Below, one piece after another: positions 55,700 through 63,710 of a stretch of 64,000 nt of DNA (the first letter of the stretch is position 1; the number at the start of each line of letters is the position of its first letter). The notes under the pieces were generated by a model. The model did no database searches. It saw only the letters and a list, made by a program, of their open reading frames with translations, and was not told the DNA's origin. The stretch lies in the NCBI GenBank assembly GCA_026928325.1, contig JAIXKS010000032.1, forward strand, positions 1 through 64,000, given 5' to 3'. The translations under genes were made by a program, and so were the position numbers. This DNA comes from Chitinophagales bacterium. Its GTDB lineage: Bacteria; Bacteroidota; Bacteroidia; Chitinophagales; Saprospiraceae.

Positions 55700-56698
55700 A
55701 TGAAAACGAGAATATTATTAACCGGAGCATCTGGAAATATTGGTCGTGAAGTGCTAAAAACCCTTGTTCAGCATAAAAATGATTTTGACATAACTGTCTT
55801 TGATAAATTTTCAAAAACAAGCCATAAGGTTTTAAGCCCATATCAAAAAGACATCTCCATCATATATGGAGATATTACAAATCCAACAGACACAGTAGTC
55901 GCAACTCAAAACCAAGACATAGTCATACATCTTGCAGCCCTAATCCCACCGACGGCTTATGATCATCCGGAATTAGCCTATAAAATCAATGTTGAAGGCA
56001 CAAAAAACTTAATTCACAATCTCGAAACAAATGCGCCAGAAGCCTTTTTGATTTATACTTCTTCAGTAGCTGTGTATGGAGACCGGCTAAAAAACCATCA
56101 TATCCGGGTAACCGATCCAATAAATCCCGTCGAAGGTGATACCTATGGTCAGTCTAAGGTAGAGGCAGAGCATTTAGTGAAAAACAGTCAACTGAAATGG
56201 AGTATATTTAGATTGTCAGCCATTATGGGGGCTGGAAACCACAAAATTTCAGGGATAATGTTTCTAATGCCATTAGAAACGCCCTTGGAAATCACGACGC
56301 CTGAAGATGCAGCCAACGCGCTATTTAAAGCGACAAGGCATCTTGATGCACTCCAAGGTCGCATATTCAACCTCGGTGGAGGAGCTGAGAATCGAATCAT
56401 TTATAGAGATTTTTTGAAGCAAAATTTCAAAATTTATGGTTTAGGGGCATTTAATTTTCCTGAGGGCGCATTTGCATCAAAAGATTATCATTGTGGTTAC
56501 TATGCCGATGGAGATGAACTAGAAGCTATTTTGCGATTTAGGAATGATAATTTATCAAATTATTTTGAGAAAGTTAAAAAAAGTGTGTCTTGGTTCACTT
56601 ATAGTCTAGCCAGTATATTTAATCCAATAATTAAAAGAGTGCTACTACTTAAATCCGAGCCTTACAAAAAGATGATAAATCGTGCTCCAGCTGTATAA
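55700..56698 (+). CDS. NAD-dependent epimerase/dehydratase (extended SDR)
   Basis: 332 residues from ATG 55700 (MKTRILLTGASGNIGREV); a TTG 36 nt upstream gives only a poor extension. NAD-binding TGASGNIG (~8-15), IVIHLAALIPPTAYDHPELAYKINVEGTKNL, and the catalytic YGQSK (~150) of extended SDRs. The C-terminal ~60 residues are more hydrophobic than usual. It probably acts on a nucleotide sugar or steroid-like substrate; no clear neighbour suggests which. Confidence 0.87.
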   Translation: MKTRILLTGASGNIGREVLKTLVQHKNDFDITVFDKFSKTSHKVLSPYQKDISIIYGDITNPTDTVVATQNQDIVIHLAALIPPTAYDHPELAYKINVEGTKNLIHNLETNAPEAFLIYTSSVAVYGDRLKNHHIRVTDPINPVEGDTYGQSKVEAEHLVKNSQLKWSIFRLSAIMGAGNHKISGIMFLMPLETPLEITTPEDAANALFKATRHLDALQGRIFNLGGGAENRIIYRDFLKQNFKIYGLGAFNFPEGAFASKDYHCGYYADGDELEAILRFRNDNLSNYFEKVKKSVSWFTYSLASIFNPIIKRVLLLKSEPYKKMINRAPAV

Positions 56699-56959
56699 AT
56701 GTAGATTAGTCGTGTTTTTATTTTGAAATCGCATGGATTCTATTATCGACAAAAGTCACCTTTTACTCGCTTTGTCCCTTCAAATCTTGACATTATTTGA
56801 GGTCGTCGTATCCGCCATTATCGAAGTATAAAAGGCTAAATCTAAAATTTAAAAACAAAAACGCTGACATACATTTATATTTATTTAATTTATCAAAGCA
56901 TATAAATCAACATTTTATACATTACATAAAAAATTATTTAAATATTTATGTAAAAATAT
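56699..56959. other. Gene-free region upstream of the met leader
   Basis: AT-rich, no open frame with coding character, no hairpin that I can support. It separates the epimerase gene from the met operon promoter. Confidence 0.5.
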
Positions 56960-56991
56960 TTTGTAATTCGGATTGAGAATAGTGAACTTTG
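56960..56991 (+). promoter_or_regulatory. Candidate promoter of the met leader and operon
   Basis: TTTG (56960-56963), a 20-nt spacer, and GAACTTTG (56984-56991), seven of eight matches to TAnnTTTG. Transcription would start near 57000, about 40 nt before the first leader peptide. Confidence 0.55.
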
Positions 56992-57037
56992 CACTGTCAA
57001 ATAAAAAGCACGAATAGTGAATTTATCTTTAAAAAAT

Positions 57038-57091
57038 ATGATGCCCATGATGATGATGTGTAGCAATACGCAGGGCTCGATTATTTTTTAA
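57038..57091 (+). CDS. Met-rich leader peptide 1
   Basis: A 17-codon frame, MMPMMMMCSNTQGSIIF, with six Met and one Cys in the first eight codons. Its last part (57070-57077, GCAGGGCT) can pair with the 5' arm of the following terminator. The gene order (leader, terminator, methionine genes) makes it a ribosome-attenuation leader: slow reading of the Met run when charged tRNA-Met is scarce would favour the antiterminator. Confidence 0.85.
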   Translation: MMPMMMMCSNTQGSIIF

Positions 57092-57115
57092 TTCTAAACT
57101 TAAATATTAAAATAT

Positions 57116-57150
57116 AAAAAGCCCTTGCCTAAGCGAGGGCTTTTTTTTTT
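57116..57150 (+). promoter_or_regulatory. Attenuator 1: intrinsic terminator with competing antiterminator
   Basis: Terminator stem GCCCTTGC (57121-57128) with GCGAGGGC (57133-57140), one U-G pair, loop CTAA, A5/T5 extension, and ten T at 57141-57150. Antiterminator: AGGGCT (57072-57077) pairs with AGCCCT (57120-57125) and GC (57070-57071) with GC (57127-57128), leaving U126 bulged. The two structures share the 5' arm, so they exclude each other. Confidence 0.85.
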
Positions 57151-57194
57151 GAGTAAAATTTAAAACAAACTTAATGTATCCTTTAAAAAAATTG

Positions 57195-57263
57195 ATGATG
57201 TTGATGTGTATGATGTGTATGATGATGCAAATGTCACCGCATACCCGGAGATTTAGTCGTTAA
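57195..57263 (+). CDS. Met-rich leader peptide 2
   Basis: A 22-codon frame starting MMLMCMMCMMMQM, with nine Met and two Cys in the first thirteen codons, then nine ordinary residues and TAA at 57261. It begins 45 nt after the T-run of attenuator 1, with no convincing promoter between, so it is read only from transcripts that escaped the first terminator. Its distal part (57245-57257) is complementary to the second terminator. Confidence 0.85.
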   Translation: MMLMCMMCMMMQMSPHTRRFSR

Positions 57264-57295
57264 TTTTTAAATGATACTTTCAAAAAATCAAAACT

Positions 57296-57334
57296 AAAGT
57301 CCTTCCGGTGTTCCAGAAGGACTTTTTTTATTTT
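57296..57334 (+). promoter_or_regulatory. Attenuator 2: intrinsic terminator with competing antiterminator
   Basis: Terminator stem AAAGTCCTTC (57296-57305) with GAAGGACTTT (57316-57325), extended by GG/CC past one mismatch, then T7-A-T4. Antiterminator: TTTAGT (57252-57257) with ACTAAA (57293-57298) and CCGGA (57245-57249) with TCCGG (57304-57308). The structural gene starts 27 nt later. Confidence 0.85.
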
Positions 57335-57360
57335 ATAACCGTTTAAATAAATTTCAAATC

Positions 57361-58689
57361 ATGAGTCAATTCAAATTTTCAACCCAAGCCTTACACACAG
57401 GACACGATGTAAAAACCTCAGTCGGAAGTAGAGCCGTGCCCATTTATCAGACGTCATCTTACGTATTTGAAAGCGCAGATCATGCCGCAGGTGCTTTCAA
57501 TCTCAGTATTCCAGCCTACATTTACACGCGGCTCAACAATCCTACCAATGATGTCCTCGAACAACGATTGGCTGCACTCGAAGGAGGAATCGGAGCGGTC
57601 GTAACCGCTTCAGGTGCATCAGCTGTAGCTACGACCTTTCTAACCCTCCTAAAAGCCGGCGATCATATCGTTGCCTCAAATAGTCTTTATGGTGGAACAT
57701 ATAATTTATTGAGTGTCACCTTACCGAGATTGGGCATACAAACCACATTTGTAGATCCCAGTGATATCGAGCATTTCAGACAGCACATCCATCCCAATAC
57801 GAAAGCGATCTTCGTAGAGAGTATCGGAAATCCAAAGCTCGACATCATTGATCTAAAATCAGTAGCTCAAGTAGCCAAAGCTGCCAAAATTCCATTTATT
57901 GTCGATAATACTACTGCTACACCCTACCTCCTTCGACCGATAGAACATGGTGCTGATATCGTCATTCATTCCTTGACAAAATACATATCCGGCAATGGAA
58001 CCTCTCTAGGAGGAGCAATCATTGACTCTGGAAATTTTGACTGGAGCAATGGAAACTTCCCTGAATTTACAGAACCGTCAGCTGGCTACCATGGACTTAT
58101 TTACCACGATGTATTAGGAAAAGCCGCTTTTATAGCCAAAATAAGAATCGAAGGTCTGCGAGATTTTGGTTCCGCCTTAAGCCCATTTAATGGATTTCAG
58201 ATCCTCCAAGGCTTAGAAACCCTTTCCGTAAGGATTATTAAACACAGTGAAAACGCGCTCCAATTGGCACAATGGTTAGAAAAACGTCCGGAAGTAGCTT
58301 GGGTCAACTATCCAGGACTACCCAACAGTGCGTATTATTCAAAAGCTATCGAATACCTGCCCAAAGGTCAAAGCGGTTTAGTCACCTTTGGCCTTAAAAA
58401 AGGATACGAAGCTGCAAAAACCGTAGTCAATGAGACCAAATTATTTTCACTTTTGGCTAACTTTGGAGATTCAAAGTCGCTCATCATTCATCCTGCATCT
58501 ACAACGCACCAACAATTGTCCGAGGAAAGCCAAGCAGCTACTGGTGTCACACAAGATTTAATACGTTTATCAGTAGGTCTTGAAGACATAAGAGATCTTA
58601 TTGAAGATTTAGAACAAGCATTTAACATAGTCACAAATCAAAATCATGGAGTTACAAAAACTAACCATACAACTGCCAGCCACGTTTAA
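57361..58689 (+). CDS. metY: O-acetylhomoserine sulfhydrylase (PLP-dependent)
   Basis: 442 residues, the length of MetY-type enzymes. FSTQALHTGHDVKTSVGSRAVPIYQTSSYVF at the start, YTRLNNPTNDVLEQRLAALEGG, the PLP lysine Lys207 in HSLTKYISGNGTSLGGA, and FSLLANFGDSKSLIIHPASTTH near the C-terminus all mark the Cys/Met-metabolism family, O-acetylhomoserine branch. It makes homocysteine from O-acetylhomoserine and sulfide. First structural gene after the double attenuator; overlaps the next gene by 44 nt. Confidence 0.93.
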   Translation: MSQFKFSTQALHTGHDVKTSVGSRAVPIYQTSSYVFESADHAAGAFNLSIPAYIYTRLNNPTNDVLEQRLAALEGGIGAVVTASGASAVATTFLTLLKAGDHIVASNSLYGGTYNLLSVTLPRLGIQTTFVDPSDIEHFRQHIHPNTKAIFVESIGNPKLDIIDLKSVAQVAKAAKIPFIVDNTTATPYLLRPIEHGADIVIHSLTKYISGNGTSLGGAIIDSGNFDWSNGNFPEFTEPSAGYHGLIYHDVLGKAAFIAKIRIEGLRDFGSALSPFNGFQILQGLETLSVRIIKHSENALQLAQWLEKRPEVAWVNYPGLPNSAYYSKAIEYLPKGQSGLVTFGLKKGYEAAKTVVNETKLFSLLANFGDSKSLIIHPASTTHQQLSEESQAATGVTQDLIRLSVGLEDIRDLIEDLEQAFNIVTNQNHGVTKTNHTTASHV

Positions 58690-59611
58690 AGATATCGGAA
58701 TATCCACCATCGAATTGACGTATCAGATATTTGGCAAGCCACTGCATGAAGCGCCAATCATCTTGGTCAATCATGCGCTGACAGGCAATAGCCAAGTAGC
58801 CGGTACGTCCGGATGGTGGAAAGCAATCGTCGGAACCAAAAAAGCAATCAATCTAGAAAAGTACACCGTCATAGCCTTCAACATACCATGGAATGGTTAT
58901 CAACTGGAAGAAGTCGAACTGCCCGTACAACACCAATTGCTCAGTACCAAGAAGGTCGCGGAGATATTTTGGGCTGGACTTGACCAACTCAACGTACCTG
59001 TATTACATGCAATCATTGGCGGAAGCATCGGCGGAAGTATCGGTTGGGAAATGGCGTTTTTAAGACCTCATGCTATACATCATCTCATTCCAATCGCTTG
59101 TAGTCTCAAAGCCTCTGATTGGTTAATTGCCAATGTTTTAGTGCAAGAGCACATCCTCAATCACTCAACGAGTCCTATTGAAGATGCCAGAAAACACGCC
59201 ATGCTTCTCTACCGAACTCCGGCGTCATTGACTGAAAAGTTTAATTTGCAATATAAAAAAGAAGAGCAACAATACGCAGTTGAAAGTTGGTTAGAATATC
59301 ATGGAAAAACCTTAAAAAACAGGTTTTCTTTGAATGCTTATAAAGTGATCAATCATTTACTTAAAACGATAGGTCAAGAGATCAGGGAAAGCGACATCGT
59401 CAAGTTTTCGCAAGCCTCCAATATTAAAATTCACATGATTGCCATCAATTCTGATTATATGTTTCCGCGAGAAGAACAATTACTGATATTTGAAACCTTA
59501 TCGAGATACAAAAGTAGTATCAAATATTCGGAAATCCAATCCATTCACGGACACGATGCTTTCCTCATTGAATACAAACAATTGGAAACCATTTTAAACC
59601 AAGTTCTCTAA
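58646..59611 (+). CDS. metX: Homoserine O-acyltransferase-like alpha/beta hydrolase (MetX family)
   Basis: 321 residues. Nucleophile motif GGSIGGSIGWEMAF (~131-144; GGSMGG in classical MetX), the catalytic Asp in INSDYMFPREEQ (~273-284) and His in IHGHDAFLIE (~301-310). It is about 30-50 residues shorter than typical MetX because the lid insertion is reduced. It should acetylate homoserine for MetY. Its start lies 44 nt inside metY, which suggests translational coupling. Confidence 0.87.
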   Translation: MELQKLTIQLPATFKDIGISTIELTYQIFGKPLHEAPIILVNHALTGNSQVAGTSGWWKAIVGTKKAINLEKYTVIAFNIPWNGYQLEEVELPVQHQLLSTKKVAEIFWAGLDQLNVPVLHAIIGGSIGGSIGWEMAFLRPHAIHHLIPIACSLKASDWLIANVLVQEHILNHSTSPIEDARKHAMLLYRTPASLTEKFNLQYKKEEQQYAVESWLEYHGKTLKNRFSLNAYKVINHLLKTIGQEIRESDIVKFSQASNIKIHMIAINSDYMFPREEQLLIFETLSRYKSSIKYSEIQSIHGHDAFLIEYKQLETILNQVL

Positions 59612-59624
59612 AATCAATACACCC

Positions 59625-62030
59625 ATGAAAGTTATCAAATTAGGAGGCAAAGCGCTTGCCCATTCGAGTGAATTCGAAAATATAATCCGCATCATCCAAG
59701 GCGGTGTACAAGAAGACCAAATTTTGGTTATTGTTTCTGCCATTGGCAATACGACAGATACGCTCTGCCACATGCTCGAGCAAGCCAAAAATCAAGAAGC
59801 GTGGGCTTCTGAGTTCCATGCATTTATCAATAGGAACTACCATCAAGAAGCCGATTTGACCGATATCTTTTCTTTGTTACAGAAGCTCTACGAAGGAGTG
59901 TACTTACTAGAAGACTACACCTTAAAAATCAAAGACTTAATCCTAGCTCAAGGAGAATTAATTGCTTCTAGAATCATCACTGCGATACTAAACAAAAAAG
60001 GGTTGAACGCTGTATCTATAGACAGCCGTCAATTATTGGTTGCAGACGAACAATTTGGCAATGGCCAAATCAAAGAAGACTTGTCTAGAATGTGCACTTC
60101 AGCGTGGTTTGACCAATTGGACAAACATCAAATTGCGATCATCACGGGATTTATCGCTTCTACTGAAAATGGAGATACTATCACCTTAGGCAGAAATGGT
60201 AGTAATTATTCGGCAGCACTCATTGCAGACTTTCTTGATGCCACGGAATTGCAAAATTATACGCATGTGGATGGAATATACACAGCAGATCCGGAATCGG
60301 TAAAGCACGCCCATCGAATCGATGAAATCCACTATAACGAAGCTAGTGAAATCGCCAATTTGGGTGCTTCGGTCTTGCATGGAAAAACAATCTTACCGCT
60401 TTTAAACAAGAACATACCGCTGCGCATCCTCAATGCTTTGAAACCTCAAAGCCATGGCACGCTGATATCGTCCAAGCCCACTTCGCCGGGCGTCAAATCA
60501 TTATCCGTTCAAAATGATGTACACTTAATTCAATTAGACGGAAGAGGCTTATTAGGAAAAGTTGGTATTGATGCTCGTGTTTTTAGTGTCCTTGCTCAAG
60601 CAGATATCAGTGTTGGCCTTATCTCCCAAGGTACTTCGGAACGTGGACTTGGCTTTATCGTCAAGTCAGCTCAAGCATCGCAAGCTTACGAATTACTAAA
60701 AAAGGAATTTGCTTCTGATTTTTATCGCCAAGATGTGAATGCAATTCATATTCATCCAGATATTTCGGTTATTTCTATCATTGGCCAAGATCTTAGCACA
60801 TTTGACAAACCATACGCATCGCTCGTAAAAAATAAAATAATCCCTATCCTATTCAGCAACTCTGTTACAGGTAAAAATGTCAGTTTAGTCGTTAGAAAAG
60901 ATCAATCACAGAAAGCCATCAATGTCATTCATGGGCAAATATTCGGAATGGCTAAAAAAATAAATTTATTTATATTTGGTCATGGACAAGTCGGATCGGC
61001 ATTGATCGATCAAATCCTTACGTCAACGGTCACCATCCGACAAAAGAAAGGTCTGCAATTAAATATCGTAGGCATCGCCAACTCCCAAAAATTCATATTT
61101 AACGAAACAGGTTTGGACAGCGATTGGCAAGAAGCCATTGCAAAAAGTGGGCAACCTTATACGATAGACGATGTCATCAACTTATCCAAAGAACACCACT
61201 TGGAAAACCTCATTGCCATCGACAATACCGCATCCGCTGCCTTTGTCAAAGACTATCCTCGTTTGATAGAAAATGGCTTTGATCTCGTGTCATCCAACAA
61301 AAGTGCCAATACCTTATCTTGGTCCTTTTATAGCGAACTCCGTCATTTACTCAAGGGCAATCACAAAGAATATTTGTACGAAACCAATGTAGGTGCCGGG
61401 CTTCCTTTGATCGACACTATAAAATTGCTTCATCTCTCCGGCGAAAATATTACAAAAATCAAGGGTGTGTTTTCGGGAAGTCTAAGCTATATCTTTAATA
61501 ATTTCTCTACACGGAATGTACCTTTTAGCCAAATCCTCCAAGAAGCGGTGAACCTCGGCCTTACCGAACCCAATCCAGCTGAAGACCTTTCCGGCAATGA
61601 TGTAGCTCGTAAACTCCTTGTTCTTGCACGAGAACTCGAATTAAAAAATGAATGGGAAGAAATTGACATTCAAAACCTCATACCAACAAACTTTCATCAT
61701 CTAGAAAAAGTCGATTTTTTCTCTAATTTGACTTCCTTAGATGAGCATTACTCCAAGTTAAAGCAACAATTAAAGCCCAATCATGTATTTCGATACATTG
61801 GTGAGCTATCAGGCGATCTTCAACTAGAAAAGGGAGCATTGAAAACGCAACTGATTGAAGTCCCAATGAATACGCCGCTAGGACAACTCAAAGGCTCAGA
61901 TAGTATATTTGAGATATTTACGGAGAGTTATGGCGACAATCCCATCATCATCCAAGGTGCCGGCGCTGGTGCAAGTGTAACAGCCAGAGGTGTTTTTGGC
62001 GATATCTTGAGACTCTCGGATAAAAAGTAA
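59625..62030 (+). CDS. thrA: Bifunctional aspartokinase / homoserine dehydrogenase
   Basis: 801 residues. Aspartokinase at 1-285 (MKVIKLGGKALAHS, ITLGRNGSNYSAALIADFL, YTADPESV), ACT domains at ~300-445 (GLLGKVGIDARVFSVLAQADISVGLIS), homoserine dehydrogenase from ~450 (INLFIFGHGQVGSALIDQI; SNKSAN; YETNVGAGLPLIDTI; NPAEDLSGNDVARKLLVLAREL). The lysine motif of the kinase reads KLGGKA rather than KFGGTS. It supplies homoserine to MetX. It follows metX by 13 nt, so all three genes sit behind the met attenuators. Confidence 0.94.
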   Translation: MKVIKLGGKALAHSSEFENIIRIIQGGVQEDQILVIVSAIGNTTDTLCHMLEQAKNQEAWASEFHAFINRNYHQEADLTDIFSLLQKLYEGVYLLEDYTLKIKDLILAQGELIASRIITAILNKKGLNAVSIDSRQLLVADEQFGNGQIKEDLSRMCTSAWFDQLDKHQIAIITGFIASTENGDTITLGRNGSNYSAALIADFLDATELQNYTHVDGIYTADPESVKHAHRIDEIHYNEASEIANLGASVLHGKTILPLLNKNIPLRILNALKPQSHGTLISSKPTSPGVKSLSVQNDVHLIQLDGRGLLGKVGIDARVFSVLAQADISVGLISQGTSERGLGFIVKSAQASQAYELLKKEFASDFYRQDVNAIHIHPDISVISIIGQDLSTFDKPYASLVKNKIIPILFSNSVTGKNVSLVVRKDQSQKAINVIHGQIFGMAKKINLFIFGHGQVGSALIDQILTSTVTIRQKKGLQLNIVGIANSQKFIFNETGLDSDWQEAIAKSGQPYTIDDVINLSKEHHLENLIAIDNTASAAFVKDYPRLIENGFDLVSSNKSANTLSWSFYSELRHLLKGNHKEYLYETNVGAGLPLIDTIKLLHLSGENITKIKGVFSGSLSYIFNNFSTRNVPFSQILQEAVNLGLTEPNPAEDLSGNDVARKLLVLARELELKNEWEEIDIQNLIPTNFHHLEKVDFFSNLTSLDEHYSKLKQQLKPNHVFRYIGELSGDLQLEKGALKTQLIEVPMNTPLGQLKGSDSIFEIFTESYGDNPIIIQGAGAGASVTARGVFGDILRLSDKK

Positions 62031-62640
62031 AATTTTAGTTATTGTACCGTTAGTCGCTCATTTAAAAAAATGTTTAGTGTTAAAAAATAAAAATTCCATC
62101 ATTAATTTAAAATAGTCTATTTAGTTCTAACATTTGATAGTAATAGTAACCAGGTTGTCATAAAAATCATTCCGAAGTATTTCTAAGCTTAGTAGTTTTT
62201 TTGATAATATACTTCATTGGGTGTAAGATTAATTATACTATTAGGTATATCTTTTCCTTGTTAAGGTTCATTCTCATGTCTAATATCCTTGTCATTCTTG
62301 ATATTTCTGACATCAAAAGTTTCTATACATTCTTGTTCAATAATATCGTTTTGGCACTCTACTATTCAATTATTTTAATGAATCTCCATGCTCCTATCAT
62401 ACCAATTTGGATAATATTAATGATGAGTTCGAGGAGGATGTTATATTTACCTATGTTGTCAGACATGAGTTTATTATTTGATGTAAAAATACATCCGAAA
62501 GGCTAAAAGCTGATTTTGTTAATTATGGATGACTGTTTCCATAATGGAAATAGTCCTAAAACCACAAGTCTATTTTGTGTCTTTTTTGGAACTACTTGTA
62601 CGAGTAATACGTTATAATGTAGTTATTTAAGCAAAAGCCG
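62031..62640. other. Gene-poor region, possible gene remnant
   Basis: About 610 bp. Around 62344-62480 there are two overlapping frames with coding flavour (for example …NLDNINDEFEEDVIFTYVVRHEF), but neither has a sensible start and they are in different phases, so this may be a decayed gene. No terminator of the met operon with a good T-run was found near 62040-62150. Confidence 0.3.
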
Positions 62641-62663
62641 TAACTTTGCAAAAAAATTCAATC

Positions 62664-62867
62664 ATGAGTAGATTTTTTGAAGACAGCTCAACTGTTCATC
62701 TTCCGAAATGCAATATTTGCAAACATCATATTTCCGGTTTGAAGTGTAAAGCTTTTGACAGGATTCCTAATGATATTGTCTTTGATAGAGAAGAACACAA
62801 TAAAGTGCAACCAGACCAAAAAGGACAATATGTGTTTGAAGAAAAAGTAAAAAGATACCAATCATGA
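62664..62867 (+). CDS. Small Cys-rich protein, copy 1
   Basis: 67 residues from ATG 62664 (MSRFFEDSS). CNICKHHISGLKCKAFDRIPNDI has the pattern CxxCKHx(6-7)CKAxxxIPxxI, likely one zinc site, and the end is RPDQKGQYVFEEKVK-like (QPDQKG). Proteins of this pattern often accompany phage head/portal genes, from memory. An exact -7 box TAACTTTG lies at 62641-62648. Its stop overlaps the start of copy 2 (ATGA), so they are coupled. Confidence 0.8.
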   Translation: MSRFFEDSSTVHLPKCNICKHHISGLKCKAFDRIPNDIVFDREEHNKVQPDQKGQYVFEEKVKRYQS

Positions 62868-63088
62868 GTAGATTTTTTGAAGATTTTAGCGACTTAACAA
62901 GTGAACAAATCAGGTCTTTTTTTCCCGATTGTAATCGATGCAAACACTATCTTGGTAACGCAAAGTGTAAAGCTTATGACGATATCCCCGATGAGATTAT
63001 TACTAATAATAGCCATAAGGAAGTACGACCAGACCAAAAAGGACAATATGTGTTTGAAGAAAAAGTAAAAAGCAAAGTTACTCTATGA
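62864..63088 (+). CDS. Small Cys-rich protein, copy 2
   Basis: 74 residues. MSRFFEDFSDLTSEQIRSFF, then CNRCKHYLGNAKCKAYDDIPDEI, then RPDQKGQYVFEEKVK. A paralogue of copy 1: the first ~7 codons and a 45-nt block near the end (62810-62854 and 63028-63072) are identical in DNA, while the middle has diverged. Its last 6 nt overlap the end of the convergent ADP-ribosyltransferase gene. Role is unknown; regulator, partner or phage component are all possible. Confidence 0.82.
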   Translation: MSRFFEDFSDLTSEQIRSFFPDCNRCKHYLGNAKCKAYDDIPDEIITNNSHKEVRPDQKGQYVFEEKVKSKVTL

Positions 63089-63691
63089 CTTATCTTCAAG
63101 TTCTATTAATAATACACCACTTTTCTTTGTAACATTTTTTACAATAAATTTTGTATCTGGCTTAAATAAGACTTCTTTCTGCTTCTTATACAGTGAATAT
63201 TTACCTATGGCTACTCCTTGTTTACTTGTTACTTTGATATAAACTTTATATTTGCCACGTGTAAAGGTGTCTTTTTGTTTGATATCATAAGATGTGGATA
63301 GAAAGCCCTTATCTTGATATATATTTTCTTTTTGTACGCTATTTATAAACTCATTATACTTTTCATAGCTTTTAAAACCAATCCCTCTGTGTATCGTACC
63401 TTGATATTTCGGAGCATTATCGAGTACTTTTATTAGCCTGTTCATCTGGTCTTTATCTACTTTGTCACAGCCTATGCCGTATCGCTTACAGTTATTCCAG
63501 TGTTTGTGGTTTTTGTCCGTGTAGGTCTTTATTGCTTCGATATCTTTGCTATCATCCAGTTTCAGTGCACTCATGGCTCTGACATAGGACGTGTAAACGT
63601 TCTCATCACTATGAGTTTTTGGTTGATAGCATCGTATGTGCGAATTAGCTCTTTTACTTGCAGCTATCTTTATACATCTCCTTTTAGCCAT
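63083..63691 (-). CDS. ADP-ribosyltransferase domain protein
   Basis: 202 residues, no signal peptide, basic N-terminus (MAKRRCIKIAASKRANS). The exoenzyme/VIP2-type ART motifs are complete: Arg102 in TIHRGIGF, the Ser-Thr-Ser 132-134 in KGFLSTSYD, and Gln171-x-Glu173 in KKQKEVLFKPDTKF. QxE instead of ExE suggests modification of a residue other than arginine, but this is only a rule of thumb. It should transfer ADP-ribose from NAD+ to a protein. It starts 19 nt after the upstream truncated gene, in the same orientation. Confidence 0.85.
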   Translation of the reverse strand: MAKRRCIKIAASKRANSHIRCYQPKTHSDENVYTSYVRAMSALKLDDSKDIEAIKTYTDKNHKHWNNCKRYGIGCDKVDKDQMNRLIKVLDNAPKYQGTIHRGIGFKSYEKYNEFINSVQKENIYQDKGFLSTSYDIKQKDTFTRGKYKVYIKVTSKQGVAIGKYSLYKKQKEVLFKPDTKFIVKNVTKKSGVLLIELEDKS

Positions 63692-63710
63692 GTGCTATAT
63701 TCATCATCAT

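Noticed and set aside
56960..57360. SAM riboswitch upstream of the met operon
   Set aside because: No SAM-I or SAM-II core motif is visible; the leader is fully explained by two leader peptides with attenuators. A covariance-model search would settle it.
62201..62506. Possible 101-residue membrane protein after thrA
   Set aside because: It starts with TTG, has unusual composition and competes with another coding-like phase from 62344; probably noise or remnant.
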